Shown: positions 60,677 to 64,000 of the stretch, one piece after another
Position numbering within the stretch: position 1 is the stretch's first letter
Layout of the letters: every line of letters begins with the position of its first letter
Assembly: GCF_963665055.1 (NCBI RefSeq)
Contig: NZ_OY762015.1
Location: forward strand, 2,750,501-2,814,500
Direction of reading: 5' to 3'
From: an uncultured Methanobacterium sp.
GTDB lineage: Archaea > Methanobacteriota > Methanobacteria > Methanobacteriales > Methanobacteriaceae
Length of the DNA stretch: 64,000 nt
Notes under the pieces: generated by a model
Database searches by the model: none
What the model was told of the DNA's origin: nothing
The model's input: only the letters and a program-made list of their open reading frames with translations
Translations under genes and position numbers: made by a program

Positions 60677-61243
60677 TTACTTTATCAGAGTGTTTACGAA
60701 GGTAATGGTTTTGGTGTTATCTGCGTTTACTCCTTTTGCCACGGTTTTAACGGTGATGTTACTACCATCTGGTAATGGAACTGCTTCTTTCATAAGCAAC
60801 GCATTATCATTGGCAGTATCTGGATCACTTCCAGTTACAAAAACACCTACCTTGGTACCTGTGGCTGGTTTGAATGTTTTAAGGTACTCTTGAACGGAAC
60901 TAGCAACTTTACCCATATACACGGGTCCAACAATAGCAATAACATCATAATCTGAGGTGTTGGTTGCCTGTGAGTTTCTAATACCAACCAGATCTACATT
61001 ATAACCGTGGGTCTGCAGCTGACTGCTAATGTTACTGGCAGTGTTTTTAGCAACACCACTGAATCCAGGGTCATACACAACCAGAGCGTTTCCCACTGCA
61101 GTTCCATCTGTCTGTAATTTTTCTGATCCAGTTGCGGTGTAACTGGCTGCATCAAAGATAATGGATCCCATAACTGCAAATAATAGTACGATAAGTATCA
61201 CCAGGCCAATTCCCACTTTTTTCAATATACTCTTCACATTCAT
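60677..61243 (-). CDS. Membrane-anchored flavodoxin-like protein
   Basis: 188 residues. N-terminal anchor (VGIGLVILIVLLFAVMGSIIF), then a flavodoxin-like fold outside: ALVVYDPGFSGVAKNTASNISSQLQTHGYNVDLVGI, DVIAIVGPVYMGKVASSVQEYLKTFKP and VFVTGSDPDTANDNAL. The FMN-binding loop is altered (YDPGFSG), so it may bind a different cofactor. Upstream gene is a soluble flavodoxin (62-bp gap), suggesting a duplicated pair. Confidence 0.82.
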   Translation of the reverse strand: MNVKSILKKVGIGLVILIVLLFAVMGSIIFDAASYTATGSEKLQTDGTAVGNALVVYDPGFSGVAKNTASNISSQLQTHGYNVDLVGIRNSQATNTSDYDVIAIVGPVYMGKVASSVQEYLKTFKPATGTKVGVFVTGSDPDTANDNALLMKEAVPLPDGSNITVKTVAKGVNADNTKTITFVNTLIK

Positions 61244-61305
61244 TTTAAGGGCCTCCCCAGTTTTTCATATAGCCTCAAATTTTCGTATTAGAGTTGATAT
61301 TCATT

Positions 61306-61854
61306 TTATGCTTCGTTTTTTAACTCATCAACCAGACCACGTGCCCAGGTTCTTATTTCATCCCAGTCACGGTAATCTAAGCGTTTAGATGGGTCTATAC
61401 CCTGTTTTTGGAGATTTTTCCTCACGGAACGGTTAACCATTTTAAACATCAGGCCATGGTTGGCTTCAGGATCGTAAACACTGCCAAAGAGTCCGGTGGA
61501 TAATGGTTCGTTTATCAAGTTTTCGGTTGCCACTTCATCCAAGTATTTTTCCTGACCTTCCGCTCTGCTACTTTCTTCATTGGCGGCACCACAGCTGACA
61601 AAAAGGGCAACTTTTCTATTTGCTAAGGAAGATCTATTGTCTTTAAGGAATTTAAGGGATTTACTGGTCCATTTACCGATTTTTATTCCACTTCCCACCA
61701 CCACCAGGTCATAGGGAGAAACATCACAATCCTTAATTCCTTGGGTGTCTTCCAGATCAACTTCAACTCCTTCATCTTTAATAACACGGGCTACTTCCTG
61801 GGCTATTTCAGCGGCTGTTCCGTATCTGCTTCCATATACAACTAATGCTTTCAT
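61306..61854 (-). CDS. Flavodoxin-domain protein
   Basis: About 182 residues from the ATG at 61854. MKALVVYGSRYGTAAEIAQEVARVIKDEGVEVDLEDTQGI carries the FMN phosphate loop SRYGTAAE; YDLVVVGSGIKIGKWTSKSLKFLKDNR and KVALFVSCGAAN form the second and third loops; the C-terminal LDYRDWDEIRTWARGLVDELK is like HemG-type flavodoxins. Expected to carry electrons. In an operon with the MarR regulator upstream (71-bp gap) and the membrane-anchored flavodoxin downstream. Confidence 0.9.
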   Translation of the reverse strand: MKALVVYGSRYGTAAEIAQEVARVIKDEGVEVDLEDTQGIKDCDVSPYDLVVVGSGIKIGKWTSKSLKFLKDNRSSLANRKVALFVSCGAANEESSRAEGQEKYLDEVATENLINEPLSTGLFGSVYDPEANHGLMFKMVNRSVRKNLQKQGIDPSKRLDYRDWDEIRTWARGLVDELKNEA

Positions 61855-61924
61855 ATTAATCACAACTTCTAATTTCGAGTATTATTTTAATTCCACATTC
61901 ATTTCCATTATCCAATAATTCCAA

Positions 61925-62419
61925 TCATCCTTTGGATTTTTCGTACAATTTAAGGGATGATTTCTCAAGTTTGGCCATTATATGGAACAATGATTTGATT
62001 TCTTCATTGTCCAGTGATTCGAAATGGGCATTTATAGTTTTAATGTCTTCTGGAGCTCTTTTTTCCCAGTAGTTATGACATTCTTCAGTTACTTTCAAGC
62101 GCAGTATGCGACGATTTTCAGGGTCTCGTTTGATTCTTAAAAATCCCCGAGCTTCCAGACGGGTGGCTAATTGTTTAACGTTCTGGTGGGTGGTGCTCAA
62201 GGCATCAGCCACTTCCTGTATGGAAGGTGGACTCTGGAATGCATGGGCCATTACAATCACCATCAACCACTGTTTGGTTGTAATATTGTCTTCTGCTAGT
62301 TCTCGACCAATCACATAACTCCATCGCTGCTGAACCAGGAATAAAGCCACCAGAATATATTTTTCCATGTCCATTCTTTCCGCATTGTACTCTGCTTTAA
62401 TGGTGTCAGAATCTTTCAT
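61925..62419 (-). CDS. MarR-family transcriptional regulator
   Basis: 164 residues with a winged HTH: KQWLMVIVMAHAFQSPPSIQEVADALSTTHQNVKQLATRLEARGFLRIKRDPENRRILRLKVTEE, where DPENRRI is the MarR wing. The two AT-rich palindromes just upstream are probable binding sites. Controls itself and likely the two flavodoxins, possibly also the divergent metal ATPase. Confidence 0.94.
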   Translation of the reverse strand: MKDSDTIKAEYNAERMDMEKYILVALFLVQQRWSYVIGRELAEDNITTKQWLMVIVMAHAFQSPPSIQEVADALSTTHQNVKQLATRLEARGFLRIKRDPENRRILRLKVTEECHNYWEKRAPEDIKTINAHFESLDNEEIKSLFHIMAKLEKSSLKLYEKSKG

Positions 62420-62434
62420 TATTCTCAGCTCATT

Positions 62435-62468
62435 GGTAATATATTACATGTTAAGGTAATATATTACC
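62435..62468. promoter_or_regulatory. Two palindromic operator sites
   Basis: GGTAATATATTACA (62435-62448) and GGTAATATATTACC (62455-62468) are copies of one 12-bp palindrome, centres 20 bp apart (about two helical turns). They sit 16-49 bp before the MarR start codon, between it and the divergent P-type ATPase at 62578. Confidence 0.8.
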
Positions 62469-62577
62469 TAAAAAGTTGTACTTTATATATAAACTTTGTG
62501 GTATGTACAAAAAATCATAAGATTGTAGGAACCATAATAATAACTACAGAATTGTTTAAGGGGTAGGGGTTGATTAA

Positions 62578-64000
<1,423 letters not shown>

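Overview
The window looks like a stretch of a mesophilic, AT-rich methanogenic archaeon of the Methanobacteriales, most likely Methanobacterium or a close relative. This is inferred from an archaeal elongation factor 1-alpha gene followed by ribosomal protein S10 and an archaeal tRNA-Ser, from many sensor kinases of the HisKA_2/PAS type, from DUF4013- and SpoIIM-type membrane proteins, from a LabA-like NYN protein, and from archaeal-style signals (SD motifs, TATA-like boxes, occasional TTG starts). No species call can be made from the sequence alone.

Layout. 1-1105: end of tuf, rpsJ and tRNA-Ser(UGA). 1106-6900: an AT-rich accessory segment next to the tRNA with a TPR membrane protein, a UvrD-like helicase, a lipoprotein, a RelE/ParE-type toxin-antitoxin pair and an unknown protein. 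It is punctuated by two decayed copies of the same tRNA-Ser (1915-1999 and 6365-6409), as expected for an old tRNA-targeted insertion. 6900-13740: SpoIIM-like protein, small winged-helix proteins, a methyltransferase, a frameshifted PAS kinase, a strongly repetitive coiled-coil protein, a VOC protein and a SRPBCC protein. 13920-16870: a DrrAB-like ABC exporter with a MarR regulator and a Met/His-rich small protein; the permease appears to begin at ATA. 17130-35762: mostly single metabolic, transport and regulatory genes (AlkZ-like protein, geranylgeranyl reductase-like flavoprotein, NCS2 permease, MATE exporter, DJ-1 protein, sensor kinase, aldo/keto reductase with TetR, AI-2E permease, iron-sulfur flavoprotein, ferredoxin). 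36148-40739: an AT-rich orphan with a possible HEPN-like motif, zinc-ribbon protein, DUF2085 protein and a three-repeat PAS protein.

40816-48000 is an ion and solute transport block on the minus strand: TrkH, TrkA, a universal stress protein, then two about 93% identical DASS/SLC13 transporters flanking a sensor kinase whose ATP-binding site is eroded. Both transporter copies carry the same upstream palindrome and the same downstream hairpin, so the whole unit was duplicated. 48383-53133 holds a secreted Cys-rich protein, two small membrane proteins with paired histidines, and an 814-residue STAS plus phosphotransferase-fold protein. 53300-62419: a second TrkA, NYN protein, nitroreductase-GyrI fusion with a standalone GyrI paralogue, a TMEM175-like channel, methyltransferases, a CDP-alcohol phosphatidyltransferase, two flavodoxins and a MarR regulator. 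62578 to the end is a CopB-type P-ATPase, cut by the window edge.

The clearest unusual signals are the tRNA-Ser remnants, the ATA start in the exporter permease, the duplicated transporter with an inserted degenerate kinase, the STAS-kinase fusion, the histidine-bearing membrane pair and several homopolymer frameshifts in PAS proteins that may be sequencing errors. No CRISPR array, integrase or transposase was seen.
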